From an uncultured Lachnospiraceae bacterium (GTDB lineage: Bacteria; Bacillota; Clostridia; Lachnospirales; Lachnospiraceae), in NCBI GenBank assembly GCA_902778165.1, contig CACYWQ010000016.1, positions 1-46,066 on the forward strand: a stretch of DNA of 46,066 bases, written 5' to 3'. Below the pieces are notes generated by a model. It did no database searches, had not been told where the DNA came from, and worked only from the letters and a program-made list of their open reading frames with translations. Position 1 is the stretch's first letter. Each line of letters begins with the position of its first letter. A program made the translations under genes and the position numbers. Positions 23,762-33,276 of this stretch are shown here, piece by piece.

Positions 23762-25511
23762 AAGAATTCTTAAAGAAGTTAAAGAATATAAAGCGGCATC
23801 TATTGCAACACCTTTATGCATGATAGTGGAAGTAATAGCCGAGATGTTGATTCCTTATCTTATGGCTTCCATTATTGATAAGGGAGTTAATGCCGGAGAT
23901 TTAAATCATATAATCAAAGTGGGCGGATTGATGATATTGATCGCTGCAATAGGCCTTATAGGCGGACTTGCAGGCGGTGTGCTTGCAGCCAAAGCGGCTA
24001 CAGGATTTGCCAAGAATCTTCGTAAGGCAATGTTTGAGAGGATTCAGGGCTTTTCATTTGCCAATATTGATCATTTCTCTACGGCGGGTCTTGTTACAAG
24101 ACTTACAACCGATGTTAATACATTACAGATGGGTTATCAGATGGCGCTTAGAATGATGATGAGGGCACCGGCTTCGTTAATTGTTGCCCTTGTTATGGCA
24201 TTTGTTATTAATTCGCGTATTGCACTTATTTACCTGTTTGCAGTATTGATCCTGTCGCTTGTTTTGTATCTTATTATCTCTAATGCTATGAAGTATTTTA
24301 AACAGGCATTTCCTAAATATGATGCACTTAATGAGTCTGTTCAGGAGAATGTTTCGGCAATCAGAGTTGTTAAGGCGTATGTAAGAGAAGAACAGGAGAT
24401 TAGCAAATTTAAGAAAGCGTCTCAGGCAATCTATGATATCTTCTCTAAGGCAGAGGGCACGACGGTATTCCAGATGCCTGCAATGATGCTTACAGTATAC
24501 AGCTGTATTCTGCTTATAGGATGGTTCGGAGCCAAGATGATAGTCTCGGATACATTAACAACCGGACAGCTCATGAGCCTGCTTGCTTACTGCATGAATA
24601 TCCTAATGAGTCTTATGATGGTTTCGATGATATTCATTATGTTCTCAATGGGCTCAGCTGCAATAGAGAGAATATATGAAGTCCTTGAAGAGAAGAGTAC
24701 GATAGACAATCCGGATAACCCTGTTTATGAAGTAAAGGATGGCTCCATAGATTTTACAAATGTTAAATTTGCATATAATAAAGATGCCAAAGAAGACGTG
24801 CTTAAGAATATCAATCTTCATATCGAAAGTGGCGAAACAATCGGCATTATCGGCTCAACCGGAAGTGCTAAGACATCGTTAGTTAACCTTATCAGCAGAC
24901 TCTATGATGTTACCGACGGAAGTGTTAAGGTGGGCGGTGTTGATGTAAGGGAATATGATCTTACTACATTAAGAGATAAGGTCGCTGTTGTACTTCAGTC
25001 CAATACACTTTTCTCAGGTTCGATATATGATAACTTAAGATGGGGCAATGAGAACGCATCTTATGCCGATTGCCAGAAGGCGGCTGAATATGCCTGCGCC
25101 GATGAATTCATCAAAAGATTCCCCGATGGCTACAATACACATATTGAACAGGGCGGAAGCAATGTATCCGGAGGTCAGAAGCAGAGATTGTGCATAGCAA
25201 GAGCTCTTCTTAAATCGCCCAAGGTACTTATACTTGATGACTCTACATCGGCTGTGGATACTGCAACCGAAGCTAAGATAAGGCAGACATTCAGAGAGAA
25301 GATCCCTGATACTACCAAGATCATAATCGCTCAGAGAATCAGTTCGGTTATGGATGCCGACAGGATCATTGTAATGGAAGACGGACAGATAGACGGATTC
25401 GATACACACGAGAATCTGCTTAATAACAATAAGATATACAAAGAAGTCTACGATTCGCAGATGCAGGGCGGCGGAGACTTTGATGAAAGAGCGGGAAAGG
25501 AGGAGGAATAA
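23754..25511 (+). CDS. ABC exporter subunit with degenerate ATPase site
   Basis: One half of a type I ABC exporter: six-helix membrane domain (~1-310) then nucleotide-binding domain, 585 residues. Walker A is GSTGSAKTS (367-375), with Ala in place of the usual Gly before Lys373. The residue after the Walker B aspartate is Asp496, where Glu is normally catalytic (LILDDSTSAVD), and the switch histidine is Gln527 (IAQRISS). Its own signature is normal (VSGGQ). These changes are those of the non-catalytic partner in heterodimeric exporters such as TM287/288. Start at ATG 23754, with AAAGGAG upstream; the next gene supplies the other half. The substrate cannot be told. Confidence 0.92.
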   Translation: MVRRILKEVKEYKAASIATPLCMIVEVIAEMLIPYLMASIIDKGVNAGDLNHIIKVGGLMILIAAIGLIGGLAGGVLAAKAATGFAKNLRKAMFERIQGFSFANIDHFSTAGLVTRLTTDVNTLQMGYQMALRMMMRAPASLIVALVMAFVINSRIALIYLFAVLILSLVLYLIISNAMKYFKQAFPKYDALNESVQENVSAIRVVKAYVREEQEISKFKKASQAIYDIFSKAEGTTVFQMPAMMLTVYSCILLIGWFGAKMIVSDTLTTGQLMSLLAYCMNILMSLMMVSMIFIMFSMGSAAIERIYEVLEEKSTIDNPDNPVYEVKDGSIDFTNVKFAYNKDAKEDVLKNINLHIESGETIGIIGSTGSAKTSLVNLISRLYDVTDGSVKVGGVDVREYDLTTLRDKVAVVLQSNTLFSGSIYDNLRWGNENASYADCQKAAEYACADEFIKRFPDGYNTHIEQGGSNVSGGQKQRLCIARALLKSPKVLILDDSTSAVDTATEAKIRQTFREKIPDTTKIIIAQRISSVMDADRIIVMEDGQIDGFDTHENLLNNNKIYKEVYDSQMQGGGDFDERAGKEEE

Positions 25512-25512
25512 T

Positions 25513-27420
25513 ATGCCGGGGCCAATGGGAAGACCTCAACGCGGCGTTAAGCCGATGGTAGATAATCCGGGAATGGTTGTTAAACGCCTCCTTGGATATA
25601 TATTTAAAGACTTCGGCGGATTGTTTGCTCTTGTATTTGCAATGATAATTATAGGCGTCTTGGCAAACATCCAGGGAACTCTGTTTATTAAGAGTCTTAT
25701 TGACGACTACATTACACCTTTCTTACTTAACACGGACTCTCCGAATTTCGGACCGCTTAAGGCAGCTATGCTTAGGGTGGCATGTTTCTACGGACTCGGA
25801 ATAATAGCGGGATTTGTGCAGAACAGACTGATGATCTTAATATCACAGGGTGTTCAGCGTAATCTTCGTAACGATACCTTCTCGCATATGGAGACACTGC
25901 CGATTAAGTACTTTGATACACACAGCCACGGCGATATCATGAGTATATATACCAATGATATAGACACATTGCGACAGATCGTAAGCCAGACTCTTCCGCA
26001 GCTTGTTAATTCTGCATTTACCGTTGTCAGTGTGCTTATAAGTATGATTGTACTTAGTATTCCACTTACCTGCGTTACACTTATTATGGTTGCCATCACC
26101 ATGTTCGCATCCAAGACGGCAGGAGGATTATCGGGTAAGTATTTCGTGAGTCAACAGAAGAATCTCGGCGCAACGAACGGATATATTGAAGAGATGATAA
26201 GCGGTATCAAGGTCGTTAAGGTGTTCTGTCATGAAGATAAGTCAATAGAAGGCTTTAATGAACTTAATGAACAGTTATGCGATTCTTCCAACAAGGCCAA
26301 CAAATTCTCCAATATATTAGGCCCCATAAATGCTCAGATTGGCAATATAAGTTATGTATTATGTGCAGTTGTGGGCGGTATACTTGCGCTTAACGGATGG
26401 ACGGGACTTACATTGGGAGCCTTGGCAAGCTTCTTGACTTTTAATAAAAGTTTTAATATGCCAATCAACCAGATCAGTATGCAGATAAGCTCAATAGTTA
26501 TGGCTTTGGCCGGTGCAGACAGGATATTTAAGCTTATGGATGAACTGCCGGAGCAGGATGAGGGTTATGTTGTACTTGTAAACGTGAAAGAGTCTGAGAA
26601 TGGTGAGATAACCGAGACTACGGAGCATACCGGGCGTTGGATGTGGAAACATACGCATCAGGAGAGCGGTGAAGTCGAATATAAGGAGTGGAAAGGCGAT
26701 GTTACATTTGACGGCGTAGATTTCGGATATAACGATGATAAGATGGTTCTGCATGATATTAAGATGTATGCCAACGCAGGTCAGAAGATTGCATTCGTGG
26801 GCTCAACCGGCGCAGGCAAGACCACAATAACCAATCTTATCAACCGTTTCTATGATATACAGGACGGTAAGATCAGATATGACGGGATCAATATCAATAA
26901 GATACGCAAGGCAGATTTAAGAAGAAGCTTGGGAATGGTACTGCAGGATACCCATCTTTTCTCAGGAACGGTTGCCGATAATATCAGATACGGCATGCCT
27001 GATGCAACAATGGATGAGGTGATCGCCGCTGCCAAGCTTGCCAATGCAGACGGATTTATAAGAAGACTGCCTGAGGGTTATGACACAATGCTTAAGGGTG
27101 ACGGAGCTAACTTAAGTCAGGGCCAGAGGCAGTTGCTTGCGATTGCAAGAGCGGCCATAATGAATCCTCCGGTGCTTATACTTGATGAGGCTACATCAAG
27201 TATTGATACACGTACGGAGCGCATAGTTCAGCGTGGTATGGACAGCCTTATGAAGGGAAGAACGACTTTCGTAATTGCTCACAGATTATCAACGGTGCGC
27301 AATTCAGACTGCATTATGGTGCTTGAACAGGGCAGAATAATAGAGCGTGGAACTCATGATGAATTGATCGCAGAACACGGTAAATACTATCAGCTGTATA
27401 CAGGAAACAGTATTGCATAA
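25513..27420 (+). CDS. ABC exporter subunit with canonical ATPase site
   Basis: Second half of the heterodimeric exporter, 635 residues. Six membrane helices occupy ~35-340. Between the membrane and nucleotide-binding domains is a charged insert of about 45 residues (~349-395, with GRWMWKHTHQ). Walker A is GSTGAGKTT with Lys436, the catalytic Glu is Glu559 (LILDEATSSID) and the switch His is His590 (IAHRLST). Its signature is LSQGQ instead of LSGGQ, so the faulty composite site pairs this signature with the degenerate Walker motifs of the partner. Start is ATG 25513, overlapped by the strong AAGGAGGAGG in the end of the first subunit. The -35 of the downstream RNA promoter overlaps its last codons. 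Confidence 0.92.
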   Translation: MPGPMGRPQRGVKPMVDNPGMVVKRLLGYIFKDFGGLFALVFAMIIIGVLANIQGTLFIKSLIDDYITPFLLNTDSPNFGPLKAAMLRVACFYGLGIIAGFVQNRLMILISQGVQRNLRNDTFSHMETLPIKYFDTHSHGDIMSIYTNDIDTLRQIVSQTLPQLVNSAFTVVSVLISMIVLSIPLTCVTLIMVAITMFASKTAGGLSGKYFVSQQKNLGATNGYIEEMISGIKVVKVFCHEDKSIEGFNELNEQLCDSSNKANKFSNILGPINAQIGNISYVLCAVVGGILALNGWTGLTLGALASFLTFNKSFNMPINQISMQISSIVMALAGADRIFKLMDELPEQDEGYVVLVNVKESENGEITETTEHTGRWMWKHTHQESGEVEYKEWKGDVTFDGVDFGYNDDKMVLHDIKMYANAGQKIAFVGSTGAGKTTITNLINRFYDIQDGKIRYDGININKIRKADLRRSLGMVLQDTHLFSGTVADNIRYGMPDATMDEVIAAAKLANADGFIRRLPEGYDTMLKGDGANLSQGQRQLLAIARAAIMNPPVLILDEATSSIDTRTERIVQRGMDSLMKGRTTFVIAHRLSTVRNSDCIMVLEQGRIIERGTHDELIAEHGKYYQLYTGNSIA

Positions 27421-27441
27421 CAGGCATTAATATAGTATAAT
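27413..27441 (+). promoter_or_regulatory. Promoter of the non-coding RNA
   Basis: TTGCAT (27413-27418), a 17-bp spacer and a perfect TATAAT (27436-27441). The -35 box overlaps the stop codon of the ABC exporter gene. Transcription would begin near 27448. Confidence 0.72.
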
Positions 27442-27447
27442 AAACCT

Positions 27448-27719
27448 AACCTGTTATGAGGTTTACCTGATGTTTTGAACCTACATTTACTTTAAACGGG
27501 ATTCCAATATTACGTAGGAAGATGTCAGGCCTCCGAGAATAGCGATATTCATGAATGGTGACATTCCTGAATGGGCTTTCCCTGAATGGATACATTCATT
27601 ATGCAGTGGAAGACAGACGCTTACTGTTGCGGTGACCCACCTGGCGGTTAGCTAGGAGTCAAAATACAGGAGCCTTATCACAGGCCATAATAAATAAGCA
27701 ACCCAAGGGTTGCTTTTTT
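27448..27719 (+). ncRNA. Structured non-coding RNA, ~270 nt, possibly raiA motif
   Basis: A non-coding stretch with its own promoter and terminator and clear folding signals. The ends can pair (CCTGTTATGAGG near the 5' end with CCTTATCACAGG near the 3' end). CCTGA pairs with TCAGG enclosing CCTAC / GTAGG. Several short hairpins have GNRA-type or compact loops: GAATA-GCGA-TATTC, GAATG-GTGA-CATTC, GGG-CTTT-CCC, and ACAG/CTGT and GGTG/CACC pairs; CTCC may pair with GGAG further on. This is too branched for 6S RNA. The tmRNA tag and tRNA-like end, the RNase P motif GAGGAAAGTC and the SRP motif GGAAGCAGC are all missing. A large, complex RNA of this size in Clostridia fits the raiA motif, but I cannot confirm the family. 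Confidence 0.75.
27696..27719 (+). terminator. Terminator of the non-coding RNA
   Basis: AAGCAACCC / GGGTTGCTT stem, 8-9 bp with a very short loop, followed by TTTTTT. Confidence 0.9.
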
Positions 27720-27850
27720 ATTGAGTTTAATATAGAATTAACGGTGTTTGTATTATTGGTGTCAAGGGCTTGAAATTGTGTGTTATATGATACCACAAGA
27801 TGGAGTTTTGAAGCTTAAAACACTTTACCGTAAGAGGGAGATAAGGAGAG

Positions 27851-28825
27851 ATGAACAAGATGAAGGATATCAACTTTATTATGAATCGCAGGCATAAGGG
27901 CCTTGCTGCTGCGATTGCCGTGAGCATATCACTTATGATGATGCTTAGTGCTTGTTCCGGTTTTAAGGATGTTTCGACACAGGAAGAACCTGCTGCCAAT
28001 GAAGAGGTATCGGCAGATACCGAATCGGCACCTGAGGTTGAATCCGAAGAGGAGTCAAGCGAGGAACCTGTAGTTATAGAGACTGCGTATTTTGAAGAGA
28101 ACAGTATTGAATTTACTGATGAGAAGACGTTTACGGCTCCTTTTGCCGTTGATACATATGATCCGGATACTCTTGAATATAAGGAGTATAAGGGCGTAAC
28201 AGTTAAGCCTGCGGATAATGCGACGATCACTCTCGGTGATATTACACCTGCTGATTGTGATAAGGAAGGATACAAGGCATATACAATCAATTATACCGTT
28301 TCGGGCGATATTCGCGTTACGGTTGATACATTTGATTATGATGAGAATTATTCTTATGAGCCTCAGTTCCCTCATATTGATATGGCTGATTACTATACCG
28401 GTACATTACTTACATATTATCCTTCCCTTGAGAGACATCCGGACGGTAAGAATAAATACGACTACATCGATCCTTATACATTCAACGGTAAGAACTATGA
28501 ACTTGCATATTTTAATCTCGTAAGTTACGGTGAATCTGAAGAGACGGATTGGAGAATCGATGATTCCGCCGATGATTCAAGAATGCAGTGGTATGATGTG
28601 ACAGTAAGCGAGAATCATTCCATTGAGATCAGAGTTCCTGAGGATTATGACGGATTGGTGCTTGCGATTAACTTAAACGGTGTTACCGAATACGATAAGG
28701 AAGCATATTACGAATATATGGGAAGCAAAGACAGGCTTGTATTTGATGAGGATACCCAAAACGGATACACATATAAGCCAAATGCTTCTAAATTTATCAG
28801 ACTTTCATTAAACGGCACAGTATAA
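27851..28825 (+). CDS. Secreted lipoprotein of unknown function
   Basis: The 324-residue protein begins with a lipoprotein signal: basic residues, a hydrophobic stretch (~18-33) and the lipobox LSAC with Cys35. A Glu/Ser-rich linker (~40-75) follows, then a region of mixed beta-type sequence with many Tyr and Asp. I recognise no family. The AAGGAG site is only two bases before ATG 27851 and eleven before an in-frame ATG at 27860, so either start is possible; the lipobox is kept in both. It stands between the non-coding RNA and yihY, with a perfect 12-bp hairpin after it. The substrate or role is not visible. Confidence 0.75.
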   Translation: MNKMKDINFIMNRRHKGLAAAIAVSISLMMMLSACSGFKDVSTQEEPAANEEVSADTESAPEVESEEESSEEPVVIETAYFEENSIEFTDEKTFTAPFAVDTYDPDTLEYKEYKGVTVKPADNATITLGDITPADCDKEGYKAYTINYTVSGDIRVTVDTFDYDENYSYEPQFPHIDMADYYTGTLLTYYPSLERHPDGKNKYDYIDPYTFNGKNYELAYFNLVSYGESEETDWRIDDSADDSRMQWYDVTVSENHSIEIRVPEDYDGLVLAINLNGVTEYDKEAYYEYMGSKDRLVFDEDTQNGYTYKPNASKFIRLSLNGTV

Positions 28826-28844
28826 GATAAATGCATGATATGTG

Positions 28845-28889
28845 ACAGACGACTCTGATTGCGATATAAGCAATCAGAGTCTTGTCTGT
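28845..28889 (+). terminator. Long hairpin between the lipoprotein gene and yihY
   Basis: GACTCTGATTGC (28851-28862) pairs perfectly with GCAATCAGAGTC (28870-28881) around GATATAA. Beyond a two-base bulge, ACAGAC / GTCTGT extends the stem. No run of T follows; instead the GAGGG site of yihY comes at once. It could be a weak terminator, an mRNA end-protecting hairpin, or an element limiting yihY translation. Confidence 0.55.
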
Positions 28890-28903
28890 GAGGGATATAT
28901 GTT

Positions 28904-29758
28904 TTGAAGAAGCTGTATCTTATTCTCAGAGATTTCAGTAAGCAGATGGTTGGAGACAATATATCGGCCTATGCATCCAGCACGGCCTTTTTCTTCTTTT
29001 TGTCCATTGTACCCATTCTGCTTATTCTTTCGACAATAATAACGTTTACACCGCTTAGTAAGGATGCGCTGCTTGATGCAGTTATGTCAGCGCTTCCGGT
29101 GGCACTTAATGATACGGCCATAAGATTTATTGATCAAATCTATGATAAGGCACATACGATCCTGCCCATAGCCATTGTTGTTGCCATATGGAGTGCCGGC
29201 AAGGGCATGATGGCTCTGCAGATGGGACTTAATGTCGCTCACGGAGTCAGAGAGGATCGTAACTTTATCATTATAAGACTGCAGGCAAGTTTCTATATGA
29301 TAGTCACTTTGGTGGCTTTGCTGCTTACATTCGCCGTATCCATGATAGGTAAGACGCTTATAAAATATGTCAGTAAGTTAGCGCCTCATATGCTTGATCT
29401 TGCGCATTTTTTTGTTCGTTACAGATTTATAGTCGGTTGGGCGGCTCTGACCATAATATTTACGCTCATATATACGGTTGTTCCCAATATGAAGCTTAAG
29501 AAGAGGTACCAGGTACCCGGTGCGGCACTTGCGGCTGTGGGCTGGCAGCTTCTTGCTCTGGGGTTCTCGGTATATGTTGATTATTTCGGAGGAATGAGCG
29601 TATACGGAAGCTTATCGACCATTGTAATTGCATTGATGTGGCTGTATATGAGCATGTATATCCTGCTTATAGGAGCCAATCTCAATAGATATTTTAAGCC
29701 CTTAATAAGGGTATTCTATAAAAAAGGAAAGGAAATCGCAGATGAAAGAAAAGCTTGA
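28904..29758 (+). CDS. YihY/BrkB family inner membrane protein
   Basis: Integral membrane protein of 284 residues with six predicted helices, once wrongly called ribonuclease BN; its function is still unclear, with transport or envelope roles suggested. The N-terminus has the family pattern with YASSTAFFFFLSIVPILLI, and the C-terminus WQLLALGFSVYVDYF with IVIALMWLYMSMYILLIGA, shortened here to its hallmark LMWLY. The start is TTG 28904, nine bases after GAGGG. An ATG at 28899 is closer to that site but stops after one more codon (ATG TTT TGA). Its 3' end overlaps pheS by 17 bp. Confidence 0.87.
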   Translation: MKKLYLILRDFSKQMVGDNISAYASSTAFFFFLSIVPILLILSTIITFTPLSKDALLDAVMSALPVALNDTAIRFIDQIYDKAHTILPIAIVVAIWSAGKGMMALQMGLNVAHGVREDRNFIIIRLQASFYMIVTLVALLLTFAVSMIGKTLIKYVSKLAPHMLDLAHFFVRYRFIVGWAALTIIFTLIYTVVPNMKLKKRYQVPGAALAAVGWQLLALGFSVYVDYFGGMSVYGSLSTIVIALMWLYMSMYILLIGANLNRYFKPLIRVFYKKGKEIADERKA

Positions 29759-30761
29759 ACAGATAAGAAATGAAGCCTTATCTCAGGTTAAAGACTGTAG
29801 CGAAGTCAGTAAGTTAAGCGAGATCAGAGTTAATTTCTTGGGTAAGAAAGGACAGTTGACCAACATTCTTAAAAGTATGAAGGATGTTGCTCCTGAGGAC
29901 AGGCCCAAGGTAGGCCAGCTTGTCAATGAGACAAGAGCTGAGATAGAGAAAGTCTTTGATGAAGCGCAGCTTAAGCTTCAGAGAGCATTAAGAGATGCCC
30001 AGATGAAGAAGGAAGTCATTGATGTAACGCTTCCTGCCAAGAAGAATAATGTGGGACACAGACATCCCAATACAATAGCCAGGGAAGAAGTAGAGAACAT
30101 ATTTGTCGGAATGGGCTATGAAGTTGTTGAAGGTCCTGAGATAGAGACTGATTATTATAACTTCGAAGCGCTTAATATTCCCGCAGACCATCCGGCTAAG
30201 GATGAGCAGGATACATTCTATATTAACGATAAGTTCTTATTACGTACCCAGACATCGGGAACACAGGTGCATGTAATGGAGCAGGGTAAGCTGCCCATCA
30301 GAATGATAGCACCCGGAAGAGTGTTCCGTTCGGATGAAGTGGATGCTACACATTCTCCTTCATTCCATCAGATAGAGGGACTTGTAATTGATAAGCATAT
30401 TACATTTGCCGACCTTAAAGGTACTCTTTGGGAGTTTGCCAAGGAACTGTTCGGACAGGATACCAAGGTTAGATTCAGACCCCACCACTTTAATTTCACG
30501 GAGCCTTCCGCTGAGATGGATGTAAGCTGCTTTAAGTGCGGCGGAAGCGGATGCAGATTCTGCAAGGGAACGGGATGGATCGAGATTCTCGGTTGCGGAA
30601 TGGTTCACCCCAACGTTCTTAAGATGAGTAAGATCGACCCTGATAAGTACAGCGGATTTGCATTCGGAATCGGCCTTGAGCGTATTGCTCTGCTTAAGTA
30701 CGAGATAGACGATATGAGGCTTCTGTATGAGAACGATGCCAGATTCCTTAAGCAGTTCTGA
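29742..30761 (+). CDS. pheS: Phenylalanyl-tRNA synthetase alpha subunit
   Basis: Catalytic subunit of the (alpha-beta)2 class II enzyme charging tRNA-Phe. The 339-residue protein has an N-terminal coiled-coil (~1-85), motif 2 in the FRSDEVDATHSPSFHQIEG region, and the C-terminal GFAFGIGLERIALLKY (motif 3). A CFKCGGSGCRFCKGTGW segment gives a zinc-type cysteine set seen in clostridial PheS. AAAGGAAA precedes the ATG, which lies inside the end of yihY, so translation may be coupled. No T-box leader is present upstream. pheT follows after 72 nt. Confidence 0.96.
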   Translation: MKEKLEQIRNEALSQVKDCSEVSKLSEIRVNFLGKKGQLTNILKSMKDVAPEDRPKVGQLVNETRAEIEKVFDEAQLKLQRALRDAQMKKEVIDVTLPAKKNNVGHRHPNTIAREEVENIFVGMGYEVVEGPEIETDYYNFEALNIPADHPAKDEQDTFYINDKFLLRTQTSGTQVHVMEQGKLPIRMIAPGRVFRSDEVDATHSPSFHQIEGLVIDKHITFADLKGTLWEFAKELFGQDTKVRFRPHHFNFTEPSAEMDVSCFKCGGSGCRFCKGTGWIEILGCGMVHPNVLKMSKIDPDKYSGFAFGIGLERIALLKYEIDDMRLLYENDARFLKQF

Positions 30762-30833
30762 TGCTGATTCAGAATTGACGAATTGAATTAGAAATATAAT
30801 CTTGATTATATAAATTGGAGGATTTAGAGAATT

Positions 30834-33260
30834 ATGAATACGGCTATGTCGTGGATAAAAGCATATGTGCCCGACCTTGATTGCACGCCTCAGGAATACC
30901 TTGATGCAATGACAATGACGGGTACCAAGGTTGAGACTTACGAATGCCTTGATAAGAATCTTAAGAATATAGTGGTGGGACAGATAATGTCCATCGCACC
31001 TCATCCCGATGCGGATAAACTCATAATCTGTCAGGTGGATATAGGTAAAGAGAAGATTCAGATAGTTACCGGTGCCAATAATGTATCCGAGGGAGATAAG
31101 GTTCCTGTTGTGCTTGACGGCGGTAAGGTTGCCGGTGGTCATGACGGTGGTCCCCTTCCTGAGGACGGAATAGAGATACATAACGGTAAGCTTCGCGGAA
31201 TCGACAGCTTCGGCATGATGTGTTCCATAGAAGAACTTGGTTCATCAAGAGATTATTATCCCGAGGCTCCGGAAGACGGAATATATATATTCCCCGCAGA
31301 TGCTGTTGTGGGTTCGGATGCCGTTGAAGCATTAGGTCTTCATGATACTGTATTTGAATATGAGATTACATCCAACAGAGTAGACTGCTACAGCGTATTA
31401 GGAATAGCAAGAGAAGCCGCCGCAACATTCGGTAAGAAATTTGTGCCCCCTGTTGTTGAGGTTAAGGGTAATTCAGAGAAGGTTGAAGACTATGTATCGG
31501 TTGAGGTTGTGGATAAGGACCTCTGCAGCAGATACTGTGCAAGAGTCGTTAAGAATATTAAGATTGCTCCTTCACCCGAATGGATGCAGAGAAGGCTTGC
31601 TGCAAGCGGAATCAGACCTATTAACAATATCGTTGATATTACCAATTATGTAATGGAAGAATACGGTCAGCCCATGCATGCATTCGACCTTGATACGGTT
31701 GCGGATCACAAGATCGTTGTTAAGCGTGCTAATAACGGTGATAAGTTCATGACTCTTGACGGTCAGGAGAGAGAACTTGACAGCGAGATGCTTATGATAT
31801 GCGACGGACAGAAGCAGATCGGTATCGCAGGTATCATGGGCGGTGAGAATTCCAAGATCACGGATAATGTATCTACCATGTTATTTGAGGCAGCCTGCTT
31901 TAACGGTGCCAATATAAGAAAGTCAGCCAAGAGACTTGGCCTTAGAACAGATGCTTCAGGTAAATTTGAGAAGGGACTTGACCCCAGAAATGCATTGGAT
32001 GCAATCAACAGAGCATGCTCTTTGATTGAACAACTCGGATGCGGAGAGGTCGTAAGCGGCGTTGTGGATGTCTGCGAGCCCCTTAAGGACTTAAAAGTCA
32101 TTGATTTTACAACTTCAAGAATCAACGAACTTCTCGGAACCGATCTTAGCGATGATGTAATGCTTAAGATATTTGATTCGCTTGAACTTAAGGCAGAGAA
32201 GACGGGTGATGGATATAAGATGACCGTTCCCTCATACAGACAGGATCTTGAGGGTGTGGCCGATCTTGCGGAAGAAGTTGCCAGATTCTACGGATATGAC
32301 AAGATTCCTTCAACCCTTCCTTCAGGCGAAGCTACGACAGGTAAGATAAGCTTTAAGCAAAGAATTGAGAATAAGGCCAGAGATGTAGCACAGTTCTGCG
32401 GATTCTCACAGGGTATGTGTTACAGCTTCGAAAGCCCCAAGGTATATGACAAGTTGCTTATTCCGGAAGGCGATCCCCTTAGAAATGCCATCACTATAAG
32501 CAATCCCTTAGGTGAGGATTTCTCTATTATGAGAACGGTATCGCTTAACGGTATTCTTACATCCCTTGCAACCAATTACAACAGACGTAATAAGGATGTA
32601 AGATTATATGAACTTGCCAATGTATACCTTCCTAAGAGCCTGCCTCTTACGGAGAGCCCTGATGAGAGAATGCAGTTTACATTAGGATTCTACGGAGACG
32701 GCGATTTCTTCACGATGAAGGGCGTAGTAGAAGAGTTCTTTGACAGTATTGGAATGAATAAGAACATAACATACGATCCTAATGCCGGAAGACCTTATCT
32801 TCATCCCGGTCGTCAGGCCAATATCATCTACGATGGTGTTGTATGCGGATGTCTTGGTGAAGTTCATCCTGAGGTCTGTGATAACTATGATATCGGAACC
32901 AAGGCATATGTTGCGGTTCTTGATATGCCCAATATCGTCGGATTTGCAAGCTTTGACCGTAAGTATACGGGCGTTGCCAAATTTCCCAGCGTATCAAGAG
33001 ATATTTCAATGGTTGTACCTAAGGAGATCTTGGTTGGTGATATAGAAGCCATGATCAGACAGCGCGGCGGCAAGATGCTTGAGAGCTATAATCTGTTTGA
33101 TATCTATGAAGGCGAGCAGATCAAGGAAGGATTTAAGTCAGTTGCCTACAGCATCGTATTCAGATCACCCGACAGAACTCTTACGGATGATGATGTTAAT
33201 GGTGCAATGAAGAAGATCCTTAACGGACTTGACGGAATGGGAATCGAGTTAAGACAGTAA
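30834..33260 (+). CDS. pheT: Phenylalanyl-tRNA synthetase beta subunit
   Basis: The 808-residue beta subunit, which binds tRNA and edits mischarged Tyr-tRNA. Domains in order: EMAP-type tRNA-binding domain (~40-155, with PHPDADKL and GANNVSEGDKVPV), B3/B4 editing domain (~205-390, with EYGQPMHAFD and GIMGGENS), B5 (~405-475), a catalytic-like core, and the FDX-ACB anticodon-binding domain at the end (VAKFPSVSRDISMVV). GGAGG lies about twelve bases before the ATG, a rather long spacing. A small TATAATC / GATTATA hairpin (30795-30810) lies in the pheS-pheT gap. Confidence 0.96.
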   Translation: MNTAMSWIKAYVPDLDCTPQEYLDAMTMTGTKVETYECLDKNLKNIVVGQIMSIAPHPDADKLIICQVDIGKEKIQIVTGANNVSEGDKVPVVLDGGKVAGGHDGGPLPEDGIEIHNGKLRGIDSFGMMCSIEELGSSRDYYPEAPEDGIYIFPADAVVGSDAVEALGLHDTVFEYEITSNRVDCYSVLGIAREAAATFGKKFVPPVVEVKGNSEKVEDYVSVEVVDKDLCSRYCARVVKNIKIAPSPEWMQRRLAASGIRPINNIVDITNYVMEEYGQPMHAFDLDTVADHKIVVKRANNGDKFMTLDGQERELDSEMLMICDGQKQIGIAGIMGGENSKITDNVSTMLFEAACFNGANIRKSAKRLGLRTDASGKFEKGLDPRNALDAINRACSLIEQLGCGEVVSGVVDVCEPLKDLKVIDFTTSRINELLGTDLSDDVMLKIFDSLELKAEKTGDGYKMTVPSYRQDLEGVADLAEEVARFYGYDKIPSTLPSGEATTGKISFKQRIENKARDVAQFCGFSQGMCYSFESPKVYDKLLIPEGDPLRNAITISNPLGEDFSIMRTVSLNGILTSLATNYNRRNKDVRLYELANVYLPKSLPLTESPDERMQFTLGFYGDGDFFTMKGVVEEFFDSIGMNKNITYDPNAGRPYLHPGRQANIIYDGVVCGCLGEVHPEVCDNYDIGTKAYVAVLDMPNIVGFASFDRKYTGVAKFPSVSRDISMVVPKEILVGDIEAMIRQRGGKMLESYNLFDIYEGEQIKEGFKSVAYSIVFRSPDRTLTDDDVNGAMKKILNGLDGMGIELRQ

Positions 33261-33276
33261 TATACGGAGATTTGAT

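Noticed and set aside
27448-27719. 6S RNA, tmRNA, RNase P RNA or SRP RNA
   Set aside because: No long single stem with a central bubble, no tag or tRNA-like end, no GAGGAAAGTC and no GGAAGCAGC. An ATGTCAGG resembling part of SRP RNA is not followed by the expected motif.
30762-30833. T-box or attenuator for pheT
   Set aside because: Only 72 bp with one small AT-rich hairpin; no T-box sequence and no terminator.
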